A DNA stretch of 64,000 nucleotides, from contig CM028333.1 of NCBI GenBank assembly GCA_016647705.1, positions 9,436,616-9,500,615 of the forward strand. Reading direction: 5' to 3'. Under the pieces are notes generated by a model, which had not been told where the DNA came from, searched no databases, and worked only from the letters and a program-made list of their open reading frames with translations. Below, piece after piece: positions 12,501 through 25,632 of the stretch. Position 1 is the stretch's first letter. Every line of letters begins with the position of its first letter. The translations under genes and the position numbers were made by a program. This DNA is from Eucommia ulmoides (taxonomy: Eukaryota; Streptophyta; Magnoliopsida; Garryales; Eucommiaceae).

Positions 12501-13866
12501 AATCCATTCCTACGTTAGTTGTTGTTGTCGACTGCCGCTAAAATTTGATTATCCGTTTTCGTACGGAGTTTTTTGTAGTTTAAATATAGGCACCGAACTA
12601 ATTTAATTTTGGCTTTTTTCTCCAATGTCTACCTAAATATTTTCTTAGAAAACAATATATATTTCAAGTATATGTGAAAAAAAAAAACCTATCTCTTCGT
12701 ATTCTATTTAATTTTAATTTAGGTATTTATTGGTAATTTTTAAAGTTTACACTCAATATTAACCAACATATTAAAATGGGCACCACGGAACAAAGCTCAT
12801 ACTATCTTAAACCCACTGATTTATTTATTTTTTAATAAAACATATTTTAGCAAAACACATGCACGCTTCGCTCATGAAAAAAGACGTATCCTGTAAAGCC
12901 AAAATGGAAATAATAACACACCTTAACAAGACTGCCGATATGTGATATAAAAGTTTTTGCATAGTAATAATTATTTCAATGTGGTTTAATTTTGCAAATA
13001 TTGTCGTGCAACAAATATTTGGAAACTCGATAAAGACATTTTGCAACATGATTTAAAATATTGTTGTGCAACAAATATTAATGGAATATGAATTTTGGAC
13101 TAAATCAAAATGAATAGTGTAGATTTTATGAAATTAATATTTGGCTTTAGGTCGATTAAAGAAAAAAAAAACTTTTTTTAAAGTATGATTTAAAAAAGAA
13201 AATCATTAATTCAATGAAAAATGCTTTTATTCAAAATCTAAAACAGAAACATAAAGCGTGTTTGAAAATATAAAAATTATATTTTTAATATTATTTTTAT
13301 AAATAACCTCTTAATAAAAAAAGAAATAGTTGGTGAAATTTCTTAATAATCACACCAAATTAATAAAAAATCTCAGAATAAATAATTATTTTAATTTTAT
13401 TCCCATTTGTTATTAGAGTTTATTAAAACATTAATATTTCAATTATGATTGTATACTGCTGCCGGATTCCGTTCACTAATTGGCGAAATTATTTTTAGTT
13501 ACATTTAATTATTTTTTAGTAATTTTTTTAATATATATTCTAGTTATAATTTTTGGTCACATTAAACTAATTTTTTGATTGTCGATCACAGGAGAATTAT
13601 GTGAATGTAACTAAAAATATACTAAAATGTAACTAAAAATATACTTAAAAATGTAATTGAAAAATACACTAAAAGAATAGTTACATGTAACTGAAAAATA
13701 CACTAATTACATGTAACTAAAAGAAATTTCAATAGTCGGAGGCTGGACTTTGGCAACCAAAGTTCTGACGCTTGATGGCGGGTGGCGACAGAAGGTGGAA
13801 CCAACAACAAACGATGTAAACTTTAATTGAAAATATTTGATTGTAAATATATGGAAGCTTAATCAT
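9563..13866. other. Intergenic, AT-rich, no gene seen
   Basis: I see no supportable gene. A second tRNA-like fragment may lie at about 12185-12270 (GTTAGTTCGGTTAGTAAGG, box-A-like, then a T run). A short GC-richer stretch at 10395-10510 (CACGGGCCGAGCC) looks like a transposon scrap. At 13600-13720 the words ATGTAACTAAAAATATAC repeat imperfectly. Confidence 0.55.
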
Positions 13867-13871
13867 GGAAC

Positions 13872-15056
13872 TGTTAGACAAAAATAAATTTTAACTATTT
13901 TAAGTCTAATTATTTTTATGTGATTTAATTATTAATTGATATATTTTTATATATCAATACGTTATTCTTAGTGAGAAGATTAACATGAAATATTAATTTA
14001 TCAAAACTTATTAAGATGTGAATGAGAAATTGTCTTTCAAAGTAGTCTCATGAAATTAATTGAAGTATGTAAAATGAGTAATTCCACATTAGTTGATAAA
14101 AAACACTTAAACCACTTTTATAATCCATTTTGGATTGTAGATTCGGGTCGGGTCGTGGGTTTGAGTTTGGACTTGGGTTGATCCAAGTAGAGAGAACTCT
14201 TTCCAGAATTTTCTTTAAATTGATTCTAGCAATTTTCCTAACTAAACATGACTTGTCTTTTCATATTTGTAATTCATTTTTAATAAGGAGTTACATGTTA
14301 TTAATTCTTAGTGGCCTTAAAGTATTCTTAGTGGCCTTAAAGTGTTCTTAGTGACTTTAAAATGTGAGACTCTTGATCTGTTGAAGTTACTCATTTATTA
14401 CTCTATAAATAAAGAAATTTGCATTATCATTTAAGCATAAAAACTTAGGACATCTTGCACTACACATACACTTGAGTCTATGTTAATCTATTTTGATAGA
14501 GAGTTCAACACTTGTTTTGTTCACCGAATCCTTTGACTTCGAGTGCTAGTATTAGATGATTATGATTATTGTATCCTGAGAAGCAAACATTGGAGTAACC
14601 GTAAGCACCTAAGTGAAGACGAAATTTGTTTTAAGAAAATATCGTTAAACGATAGTCTCGATCAATATAAATTTCTGAGTTTGTCATCAGTAAAGAATTG
14701 TAAGTGTAATTTTATTTATTTATTGGATTAATGTATTTTAATATATATTTGAAGAATATAATTTTGTAATGTTTGTTAATATTTTATAATATTTGTCGTC
14801 ATAATCTGGAATATTTACTGTCGCATATATTCGATTTTTGAATATTTGTTGTGAAATATAAAAATTCTGTAATATATGATGTAAGTTACATTCAATAACA
14901 AATTTCACTAAAAGTTTATTTTATTGTTTGTGGTTATATTTCATTGTATATATATTTGTGACATGTTGAGAAATTTTTATTGAAAATAATATTAATTAAA
15001 TAATTAATATTTAATTATATTAATTAAAATTAATATTTTCACCATAATTTTTAATA
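13872..15056 (+). repeat. 5' LTR of the copia-type element
   Basis: 1,185 bp, beginning TGTTAGACAAAAAT and ending TTTTTAATA. It aligns along its length with 20701-21839. It contains CACTCTATAAATAAAG-like words near 14400 that could be the old TATA region. GGAAC precedes it directly. Confidence 0.82.
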
Positions 15057-16128
15057 GTCTTAAAGCAAAAAAAATTATGTGTTATTGCTAATTGGTACAT
15101 GTGTATGTGGTATATGTGGTTGTAGAGATTTTTTAATATATATTTCGGTGATACATGCCATGGTAAGTATTTCATGTTAAAATTTTATAATGAATAATTT
15201 ATAGTTATAAGATGCATTAAATTATTATTGTCCATAACATTATTATTGGTAAAATATATGGGTTTATAAATATATGAATTTGGATAACAAGTTTGTATGT
15301 GTTACATGTTTTTATGTGTTAGATGTGACAGCAAATGAGATACTTTCGTACTGGAAGCGACTAATCAATTTGTTTGCATTTTAGATCTCGTCTTTTGCCT
15401 TTTATGAGCATGCTCCATGCGAGTAGAGTATTATTAGATTTTGTGCTTTATATATTGCATGTTTTATCTTACCAAATCCAAATTTAATTTAGTTTATTTT
15501 TATTACTAAATCTTTCTCTATGCAAATTATAACTTCTTTACCACAAATAGGTCCCACAATTAAAATTTGATTTCAAAAAGTGGATTTGGTTTACTGTTAG
15601 TGATTGGAGTACTACTTGAAATAGTCATTCATTTTTTTCATGAGATGAAAAGAAAAATGTTCAATCGAACCTATCTTGAAAAATGACAAGAAAAATAATT
15701 TTTATAACAATACTGCATCTTGCTGAAATCCTATGTAAGGATACTTTATATAAATTGTCACTGTTGTAGAAACTTGAAAATGAGGAGTTTTTTTTAAGTG
15801 CAAGTGATATATAGTATCAAATTTTTTATTTTTGTTTTGTTGTGAAATAAATGTAGAACAAACATGAGGATAAAAACTATGTTGTTGAAAGTAGTCAAAA
15901 GCCAACAAAGTAGAATATTGGAAACAAAAATACGGATTTATGTGATTTACCCCCTAGTCTTGGACAAAAAGAAAATTTGAATAAAATATTATGTGATTTA
16001 ATAATAATATCAAAAATAATAAAATGAGTGTTTTATTTTATTATTGAGTCTTTGAATGTTTGGCATATGCTAAATTAAAATATATATTAATCAGTTAACT
16101 TGTACAAAAAAAAAAATTTGATTGTTTA

Positions 16129-18560
16129 TGTCACGACCCGACCCAGACATCCGTCATCGTGGGGCCGACGTGATGACAACATGACATCACCTAACCGACT
16201 AACCAACCATAATATATAATCTATATACAAACTATTCATCTGTACAACATATACAAAATTTAATATGATGGAAAATACACCGTCCTAAATAAGAACACCC
16301 AAACAAACCCCATAAACTTCTCTTAGATTCACCTCTGACACCCCGCCTCATTATATTTCCTCTCAATTGACTTCAATGCACGACCCGTATAACTCTATCT
16401 AGCGCCAGTAGGGGACAAACCAACTCCTACCTATTTCACCTGCGAGTGTACTATTTTCTTAGTAAACACATTTTATAATAATAGTAATTCATTCTGCAAC
16501 ATCTAAATGGATCAAGCGTAAGTATATAAACACCACATAATTCGTAAAATCTCTAGTATATAAGTAGTGAAAATAAAGCGATATAGATAAATTCCATTCA
16601 AATCCATCTAGTATAAAATCATACCCATTACCATAATAAATAATAAAGCACCTAATATATATAAAACACCATATCTCAACCACACATCTCAACCCCATAC
16701 CCACCGGCTAAGCCATAATGATCGTTTTAACCTCACGATCGGGAGTTACAACGGTACTGTAACCATCCGTAAGATATGCTTTCTAACGGACCTAACTGCA
16801 CAGATCATCGCCTACCGGACGTCTCCGGAGGCCATAATATAAATCACCACATAATATCGATCACCAAATATAAATCGCCACCTGCCGGACCCCCTTCCGG
16901 ACAGGACATAAGCTATGACATAGTCAACTCAATAATATCATCATCAAATCACAAAATAATATTCATCTGCCAGACCACCGTCCGAACAGACCATAATATA
17001 AAATCACCACCTTATCAATACCGTCAAAAACACCAACGTCCACCTCTTTTTTCTCAAAACCAACTTTTAAATCCGAAAATCATATTTTTCACCTTTGTTT
17101 GAAAACCGTTTAATTTTTACGAAACCATTTTACCCCTTTATGTTATTTCGAAAAACCAAATATTATCCACTCTCTTTTAAAGCCAACAAAACCAACGAAA
17201 ATAATTTTTCAACTTCCTTTTAACACTACTATAGTTTAACGAAAATCCATTTCCTCAACTCACCCAAAACCTGCTTGATCCATATCATTTATAAAATCAT
17301 ACAGTTCAAGTAAAACTATTTTACACACATATTTATTATATATAAAAAATAGTTTGGCAAGAAGACAATACATTCACCTCGATATCCGCTTTCGTAAACT
17401 TTAACCGACTATTCCCTATCCGAACTCCGGTGCCTGCGAACCTAACGGTGATAGGGCCTAAATTAATATTTTTGTATAAAACAAACTAATCACGCCATGA
17501 AATCCTAATCTCCTTAATTTCCTATTTCCCTTTATTACGAAATATAACTATTCAACTAGTATCGCTTCGTTACATTTTACTATATATAAACTTGTTCTTA
17601 TAAACGATCTCATTATTTGTTTCTCATCATTTCGACAACTTCGACGCTAGTAATTATTAACAAATCAGGAAATTTTAATGAGAAACGTTACCCACTCCGA
17701 ATCGATTGTCGATCTCCTCATGAATTCTTTAATTTTTTGCTTACTACTGCCCACCGCCTAAGCAGAACGGCCACCGCCTAGGCGAACTCACAAAATTTTA
17801 GTTCCTGATGTTCCACCGCCTAAGCGAAACCGTCACCACCTAGGCGGACGATCGTCTTCCTCTTTGCTCTGTTTTAAGTTTTTCAGCCGCCACACTCTCT
17901 CTCTTTCTCACCTTACCAACTCAACTCCGTCACTCACCACCACCAATGGCCCACCCACATACACAACACACCCTGTAACGAACACACACACACACAGCAG
18001 CAGCAGCGCCAATCACGCACACTACTCACCTGCCCAAACCGGGAACAGAGCACAACACACACACACTTGCACACAGTCGGCAGCGCAGAGCACACCCCCA
18101 TACAAGATCGGGCAACCACTCCCACACAGGAAACACGCACGCACACCAACACACACAACGACAGCCACACAACTGACATCTCTCTCTCTAACTTTCCACT
18201 ACCGGAAATGATCAAAACCCATACCGTCGGCACATACACACACTCGGTCTGTGATCACCCACACACACACACTGAGCACACATAATACACACCCACACGC
18301 ACACCGCCATCGGAACCCATGCACATACAGCCTCACCAAAACAGAAACAGGAAACATGGGAACACAAACAAGTAAGCACACACAACACACACATACACGC
18401 AGCACATACACACAACGAAACCCACAAGTCACCGCCGGCGAACCCCACACGATCAGCAACATAACCCACCGGCGGATCTCTCTTTCTCCGTCACTTTCTC
18501 TCTCTTCTCGATTTCTCTCGATCTATCTCCCCTTCTCTCTTCTGTATGTATGTATGTATG

Positions 18561-18617
<57 letters not shown>

Positions 18618-18810
18618 TTACACAATTCTTCCCTTTTTTTATTTAAAATTTTAATTATACCCATTCTCATTTTAAATGTTTTGAAAAATTACAATTTGAT
18701 CCCTAAAATTTTAATCCATATAATTAATTTACACCATCCACTGCAATACTTCCGAAACATTTTAAAATGCGACTTTAAATTATATGTATATCAAAGATCG
18801 GGGTCTTACA
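16129..18810 (+). mobile_element. Gypsy-type solo LTR inserted in the copia element
   Basis: The piece starts TGTCACGACCCGACCC and ends GGGGTCTTACA, the TG...CA form of an LTR. It is flanked by GTTTA on the left and GTTTC on the right (4 of 5 bases). It contains hairpin-forming tandem repeats near 16800-16990, four CCGCCTAGGCG-like words at 17753-17848, a CA-rich tract at 17940-18460 and an (AT)n tract. It shares this order of parts with the truncated LTR at 51107. No internal region is present, as expected after LTR-LTR recombination. Open frames in the CA-rich part are low-complexity. Confidence 0.7.
18541..18613. repeat. (ATGT)n and (AT)n microsatellite
   Basis: A few ATGT units are followed by about 46 bp of pure AT alternation, inside the solo LTR. 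Confidence 0.9.
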
Positions 18811-19751
18811 GTTTCGTCAAAAAGTAACTCAATAATATAATGTAATGTAAATAAAATTTTGAAGTCACAATTGTGAGACTTTTGTGAAGTTAAATATGAC
18901 TCAAAAATATTTTATTAATCGAGAAAAGGTACACAAAAATAATTTCAAGTCATATATGTAAGACTTAAGTGTGACGCAAATTGGTGAAAACTTCTTTTCA
19001 AAAGAAGTGTGAAGTTTCCAAATTGATTTGTGAAAATTAGAGGAGAAAAAAAATATTTTAATACTTCTACTGATAATTCAAGAACTTGTGGGGGAATGTG
19101 TATTCCATAAGAGATTGAACGAGACATTTTAAATATATTGTGGAAAGGTATGAGGCCTATTTATAAATACTTAAAAATGTGAGGGTGCTTTGATAAATAT
19201 TAAATGAGAATTAAGAATGTTTATATGAACACAATTATTATACATCATTCTTGTACATATATATTTTGCGTAAAACTGAAAGAGATATGTTCTTTTAAAT
19301 GAACAAGTTTACTGCAACTATTAGTATCCAAGACCGAGTGTCTTAGTAGTAAATTGAGCCAAGAATTTATTGACTTGTTTAATTTTTATGTGAATTATAA
19401 GAAGTATATTGTAATGACATGTGTAGTTTGACATTGTGATGTTGTCAAATAAATTCATATGTGATTTGTCAATTCGTTGTCAAATAAATTCAAGATCAAT
19501 GAGTTTGACTAGTATTTTATAAAATACTAAGTGAAGTTATACCATTTTATTCGTATGGTTGATATGTCATTACACGTGGAATAAATATAGCGTTATTGAG
19601 ATTCTCTAAGTAAACATGAATTTGGAGGTCCACAATAAAACTTGTGGAAACTTAAATAGTTTTCTTATTTATTTTTTTAATAAAAAATATATTGTTGTGC
19701 CAATAGTTTATCTACATCGTGATAGATAATAAATTATTGATAGAGCACAAA

Positions 19752-20197
19752 GTTGTCCTTTTAAACCTAAATTTTAGGATCTTCAGTCAATTAAGTTAGA
19801 TTGTCATTATGATGACTATTTCGTAATAAGCTTACCCTCATTCCCCTTGATGATCAGTTAACTCTCTCTCATGTTTGATCTTTGGTCAGCGGATCCGCAA
19901 CGTTATCTTTTGACTTTATCAGATGTATTTTAAATTCGAATTAGTCATTATTCAAGGAAATGATTAGTTATAAAAGACACAATGTCATTAGACAGATACT
20001 CTCGAAATGAAGTTGTCAAAATTGACTTTATAAAGTCAAAAGATAACGTTGCGGATCCGCTGACCAAAGGTCAAACATGAGAGAGAGTTAACTAATCATC
20101 AAGGGGAATAAGGGTAAGCTTATTACGAAATAGTCATCATAATGACAACGTAACTTAATTGACTGGAGATCCTAAGATCTAGGTTTAAAAGGACAAC
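19752..20197. repeat. Long inverted repeat (168-bp arms) over the copia RNase H end
   Basis: Arms 19752-19919 and 20030-20197 are inverted copies of equal length with eight mismatches counted by eye (about 95% identity), separated by about 110 bp. The right arm carries the sense end of the copia RNase H region and the left arm is its antisense copy. An RNA crossing both arms would fold into one long, nearly perfect hairpin. Confidence 0.88.
20009..20080 (+). pseudogene. Remnant of copia RNase H C-terminus
   Basis: In this frame the sequence reads a short peptide containing KSKDNVADPLTKG and then a stop. That wording matches the end of the RNase H domain of Ty1/copia polyproteins. Upstream the frame is broken: a one-base shift separates it from an in-frame RHNVIRQ motif just before. 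Nothing else of pol is recognisable in the element. Confidence 0.7.
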
Positions 20198-20700
20198 CGA
20201 ATTATTAAGGTGACTACGTGTATCACTACATAGAGTTAATATTTATGACCTATTCCTAAGATGAAATAGTGATAATTAAAATATGCTTGATGATTCATAG
20301 AACTTGATTTTATCAAGAAAAATATTAGAGAATATATTTTTTAAGAAGATCATGTATATGAATGCGAACTGGATCGGTTCTATGAGAATGAAAATGCTAA
20401 ATTCTATAGAGCACTCACCAATCAACCAGGGTGTTTAGGGACAAAATGAACACAACCATAGAACGAACAGTGTCTAGAGATAGCTGTGTGGTTCCTATTG
20501 TATTGGTTTATATCAAAGACCGAACAGTTCAAGATATCATGTTCACTGGTTGGCCGAGTAAATTCGATAGATTCACACTAGGAAAGGTTCAAAGCCAAAA
20601 GCTACCTAACCCGATGCAGTTGGTCTCTTGTTGAGCTCTCTCTCTTGTGTTTACATTAGATATGCATGTTTATCCAATCAATTTCATTCATATGGGGGAT

Positions 20701-21839
20701 TATTAGACAAAAATATTTTTTGATTATTTTAAGTCTAATTATTTTTATGTGATTTAATTATTGGTTGATATATTTTTATATATCAATACGTTATTCCTAG
20801 TGAGAAGATCAACGTGAAATATTAATTTGTCAAAAATCATTAAGATGTGAACGGAAAATTGTCTTTCGAAGTAATCCCATAAAGTTGATTGAAATATGTG
20901 AAATGAATAATTTCACATTGGTTGATGAAAAACACTTAAACCACTTTTATAATCCATTTTGGGTTGTAGATCTGGGTCGGGTCATGGGTTGTAGGTTTGG
21001 GTTTGGGTTTGAACTTGGATTGATCCAAGTAGAAAAAATTATTTCTAGAATTTTCTTTAAATTGATTCTAGCAATTTTTCTAACCAAACAAGATTTGTCT
21101 TTTCGTATTTGTAACTCATTTTTAATAAGAAGTCACATGTGATTAATTCTTAGTGGTCTTAAAGTGTTTTTAGTAGCTTTAAAGTGAGACTTTTGATGTG
21201 TTAAAGTTACTTATTTGTTATTCTATAAATAGAAAAGTTTGTATTATCATTTAGGCATAAAAACATAGGAAATCTTGCACTATACATACACTTGAGTCTA
21301 TGTTAATTTATTCTTGAGAGAGAGTTCAACACTTGTTTTGTTCGCCGGATCCTTTGATTTCGAGTACTAGTATCGGAGGATTGTGATCGTTGTATATTGG
21401 GAAGCAAATGCCGAAGTAACCTTAAACACCTAAGTAGAGGCGAAATTTATTTTAAGGAAATATCGTTAAACGACAGCATTGATCGGTATAAATTTCTGAG
21501 TTTGTCATTGGTAAAGAACTGTAAGTGTAATTTTATTTATTTATTAGATTCATGTATTTTAATATATGTTTGGAGAATATAATTTTGTAATGTTTGTTAA
21601 TGTTTTAGAATATTTGTTGTCATAATCTGAAATATTTACTGTCGCATATATTTGGATTCTAAATATTTGCTGTGAAATATAAAAATTTTGTAATATTTAA
21701 TGTAAGTTACATTCAACAATAAATTCACTCAGAGTTTATTCAATGTTTATGAATATATTATTGCGTATATATTTGTGACATGTTGAGAAATCTTTATTGA
21801 AAATAATAGTAATTAGTATTTTCACCATAATTTCCAATA
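20701..21839 (+). repeat. 3' LTR of the copia-type element
   Basis: 1,139 bp, beginning TATTAGACAAAAAT (the TG end mutated to TA) and ending TTTCCAATA. GGAAC follows directly. The many substitutions and small indels relative to the 5' LTR mark an old insertion. Confidence 0.82.
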
Positions 21840-21844
21840 GGAAC

Positions 21845-23568
21845 TAAAACATAAGTCACAACATAATTAAACGGTTTATACTCAAATTAAAAAATAAATT
21901 AAGTTACGAATTGCACTATCTATTTGGAACTATTGACCAATTATCCCTAAAATCATAAATAATTAAAAAAAAAAAAAAAAGTGTGCGGATACATAGTAAT
22001 TTATATATCTTCATCGATTTCTTATGAAATAAAAATAGAAAAAACATAAAAACAAATATCTTTTACTTTTAAAAGTAATAATTAAATTCGGGTTTTTATT
22101 TTTATTAGTTGAAATATTTTCTTAATTGTGAAATAAATATTATTTAAAAAAAGCTTTAGCCCATTCCTCCTTTTTAACATTTTAACTTTAGTTTCGTTAA
22201 TGCGTCATTCTCAGTAATTTTGATTTTCAGTGTTGGGCAAATAAGACAAATAGGCTGATTCACTTTGATCGTCAGACCATATTTTTAAAGAGAGAATAAT
22301 GAGATTAGGTGAACACAAGTATTCCACTTGTTTCTTTTTGTCCCTTTAATTCAAGAAACTGAATTGGCACGGAACGCTAATCTCATTGCTTTCGTCTTCA
22401 AAAAGTAAAACATACATACGTGTTGATTGCTTCCTTTAGTTGCTTACAGCGATCTCTCCGTCTTTCATTTTGGGCTCTCTTTAAATTGCTTTTTATCACC
22501 CTCTATTTTATTTATTATCATTTTATTTTTTTATTTTAAAATGTTACACTTCACTTATTTTTACTTTCGAACGGAATGGTTTTTATTTATTTTTAATTTA
22601 AATTAACAAAATATGATTAAAAATAGATTAAAATTTAAATTTAAATCAATTTTTTAGATGAAAAAAACCAAATCACCCCTTTATTTTAATTCTGATTTAA
22701 TTATTTTTATCATAAATATTTTTGCAAAATTAAAATAAATGGATAATTTTGTCTAATCTATCTAAAAACTAGATGAAAAATTTAATTATGCCATTTTTAA
22801 ACATATTCGATTAATTTAAACGAGAAAAAAATTAATTTCTTATTTTGTTAACAAATAAAAGTAGGTAAGTGTAATTTTTTAAATTAAAGGGAAATAAAGC
22901 AATAATTAGGCAATTTACTCTTTTTTTCCTCTCTCTTCGTCTGTAAGAAAAGAATAAATTATTTTGTACGTTCCTCTATTTTATTTAATTATTATTTTAT
23001 CCTCTTTTCATTTGAAAAAGTTATACTTTATCTACTTTTACTTTTGAACAAAATGAAAAATATATATATTTTTTTCATTTTAATTTGACAAAATATGTTT
23101 GAAAATTGATGAAATCAAATTTTTTTAGAATGAAATAGACAAATATGGTGGTAGATGGCGGCGACGGCCAACAATAGAGGTCCGTCATTGTTGTGGCTGC
23201 AACGGTGGTATAATGCTCGATGTAATTTATTTTTTTGAGAATCAACTAAAATTTCTAAAAAAATACTACAAATTAGTCCAAAAATTCTTGAAACATATAT
23301 TAAAAATCTAGTGGAAAATTTGACATGAAATTAATTTAACCTTCATTCAACTATTTGACATTATTTAGCTCAATGAGAAGACTTTTGTTGAATGTGAGTT
23401 TGATTAAAAATTTTGGTTAGAAATTGAGTTTAATGTACGCCGTTGAAGTTGAACGGTGGTTATTGCTTATAGAAAGAAAAAATTGCAATGATTAAGATAG
23501 CCACCTAATTTTTCTATTAGTGGTCCAAAATCCAAATACCTATTTACAAGACAATTATTTTGGGCAAG
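21845..23568. other. Intergenic, AT-rich, with partial MITE copies
   Basis: No gene is seen. Stretches at about 22500-22921 and 22940-23150 resemble the MITE at 23578-24075. Shared words include AGGCAATTTACTC, TTTTATTTAATTATTATTTTATCC and ACAAAATATG. They are probably older or truncated family members. Confidence 0.5.
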
Positions 23569-23577
23569 TATTATTTT

Positions 23578-24075
23578 GGTAAATTGCCTTTCACTCTTTA
23601 TTTTACCTAATTATAATTTTGCACCCTCTACGTAATAATAATAAAAAAAAAAAAAAAAAAAAACAAAACTACACTTTATATACTTCTATTTTTTAACAAA
23701 GTGAGAAACTAATTTTGTTTTTCGATTTAAATTAATAGATTATACTTAAAAATAGATGAGATTAAATTTTACATCAAAATTCTGGATGAAATAGATGAAA
23801 TTTCTATTTTATTCTAATTTTAATTTAATTTTTATTATAAATACTTTAAAAAATTAAATTAAAATTAAAAGAAAGAGACAATTTCATATATTTTAGCAAA
23901 AAATTAGATGAAAAAATTAATTACATCTATTTTTAAGCATGTTCCGTTAATTTAGACAAAAAAAATTTAGTTTCTCACTTAGTTAAAAAATAGAAGTAGG
24001 TAAAGTTTAGTTTTTTAAGTGAAGAGGGTAAAATGATAATTAGACAAAATAGATGGAGTAAAAAGACAATTTACC
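23578..24075. mobile_element. AT-rich MITE, Mutator-like
   Basis: The left end GGTAAATTGCCTTTCACTC and the reverse complement of the right end (GGTAAATTGTCTTTTTACTC) are inverted repeats that continue further inward. Flanking 9-mers are TATTATTTT and TATTATTAT (8 of 9), which fits a Mutator-type duplication, though the right flank is a simple repeat. 498 bp, non-coding. Confidence 0.6.

Positions 24076-24117
<42 letters not shown>
24076..24117. repeat. (ATT)n microsatellite
   Basis: About 13 copies of TTA/ATT directly beside the right end of the MITE. Confidence 0.9.
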
Positions 24118-25579
24118 GGGTAAAGTAGCAAAGTACTTAAATACTAAACAAAATGATGGGCAAATCCAGCACTTAGTGTTATGGGCATAATTACTACTAA
24201 ATAGTTTAGAAAAAAGCCCATTCGGTGAACATGTTGGGCCAAGTACGGGTGACATTATTATTCCTATTAAGTACCTACTAATATGAAAGGTAAACTAATA
24301 TATATTTTACAATTTTATAACAATTTCAATAAAAGAAAAATAAAATAAAATCGAATTCCAAAGCCACAACTCTGTATGGACATAATTGTTAATTTGGTCC
24401 AGGTGTACCTTTTGACCAGGAGTATTGTCGGTGAAAATTAATTTAAAAGTGTTGGTGCAAGAATCAAGTCAGAATGCAAATTGATGTTTCGTTGTATTAT
24501 TTGAAATTCGTAGTTTATAAAATCTATGTAAATGTGAGTGTTTGAATAGTATGTCTAAAAGTGATTTTAAATTACGTCATTTATGCCTTTCTATGGATAT
24601 AATTTAAAATTCATGGAGTTAAATACATGGCATTTTTATTAAGATAATTAATGTTGTTATATTATAAAAATTTGAAGTTGAATTTAATTATTATTTTGTA
24701 ATAGTGATCAAGTATAATAATGATTCGGTATTTTTATAATAATATAACTTAATTTAAGAAAGGGTTAAAAGTGTGGAGGAAAAAATAAATGAAAAAACAA
24801 TTGGAGAAAAGTTTGTTTGCCAAAAGAATGTCCTATCACACTTTTTAGTGGTACAACTTATAACCGTATTTTGAGGATGTTTGGGGAAAAAACAAGGGCG
24901 AGATTTTTGAGAGGTCCCAAAATTTTAAATATAAATTTTTAAGGACCATCTCATGTATAAAAAAAAATAACTGTTACAAAACTTTATAAAATGATGTTTT
25001 TATGAAATGAAACTAGAGGGGAGGGGGCAAGGGAGCTCCTTTTGGAGTCAACCGCACTTTCAGACTAACCCTAAGAACGAAAATGTTTGTCCATCACTCC
25101 AAGATTTTAGGCAAAAGGAGAAACAAGTGGTTCGAGGCAGTAACGAGTTTGGATCTAAACATTTTAGTTAGTTTTTTTTTTTTTTTTAATGTGAGCAATT
25201 TGTGTCGTACTAAATTCAATGGGTGATAAACATAACGTGTTAAACAATGTATATATACTAGCGAATTAAGCCCAATACAAAATCAAGTAAAATGACATTG
25301 AAGTGGTAGTTACAATCCAAGAGAGAGAGAGAGGGAAGGGAGGATAAATTGGAGTTTTTCCCCTCGAGGGGAAAAACTATATTCCATAATTATGATACTT
25401 GAGAACTCATTTCTACAAATACAAGACTGGTAGAATTCACTATTACAAATAGTGTTCTCTCATGAAAGCGCTATTCTAGATAGAGTTTTTATATCAAACG
25501 TTATAACGTTTTCAGCGTCAAATAATTTGCAATAGCGTTAGTTACAAAAAATTATAATGTGAAATATGTAAAATCAATA

Positions 25580-25632
<53 letters not shown>

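Larger units (their letters stand above)
13872..21839 (+). mobile_element. Degenerate Ty1/copia-type LTR retrotransposon
   Basis: Two related LTRs (13872-15056 and 20701-21839) enclose about 5.6 kb. An exact 5-bp duplication GGAAC flanks the whole (13867-13871 and 21840-21844). A polypurine tract (ATATGGGGGAT) ends directly before the right LTR. The only recognisable coding remnant is the end of RNase H at 20009-20080, whose wording is typical of copia polyproteins. The interior is interrupted by a solo LTR (16129-18810) and carries a long hairpin (19752-20197). Most of gag-pol is missing and no primer site was seen at the expected place, so the element is dead. Confidence 0.82.

Noticed and set aside
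17864-18646. Long open frames on both strands in the solo LTR
   Set aside because: They are Thr/His/Ser- or Val/Cys-rich translations of CA repeats, open on both strands at once, with no domain. They reflect composition only.
25439-25560. Possible CACTA transposon end
   Set aside because: It begins CACTATTACAAATAGTG and has repeated GCGCTATT-like words, but no matching inverted end or 3-bp duplication was found.
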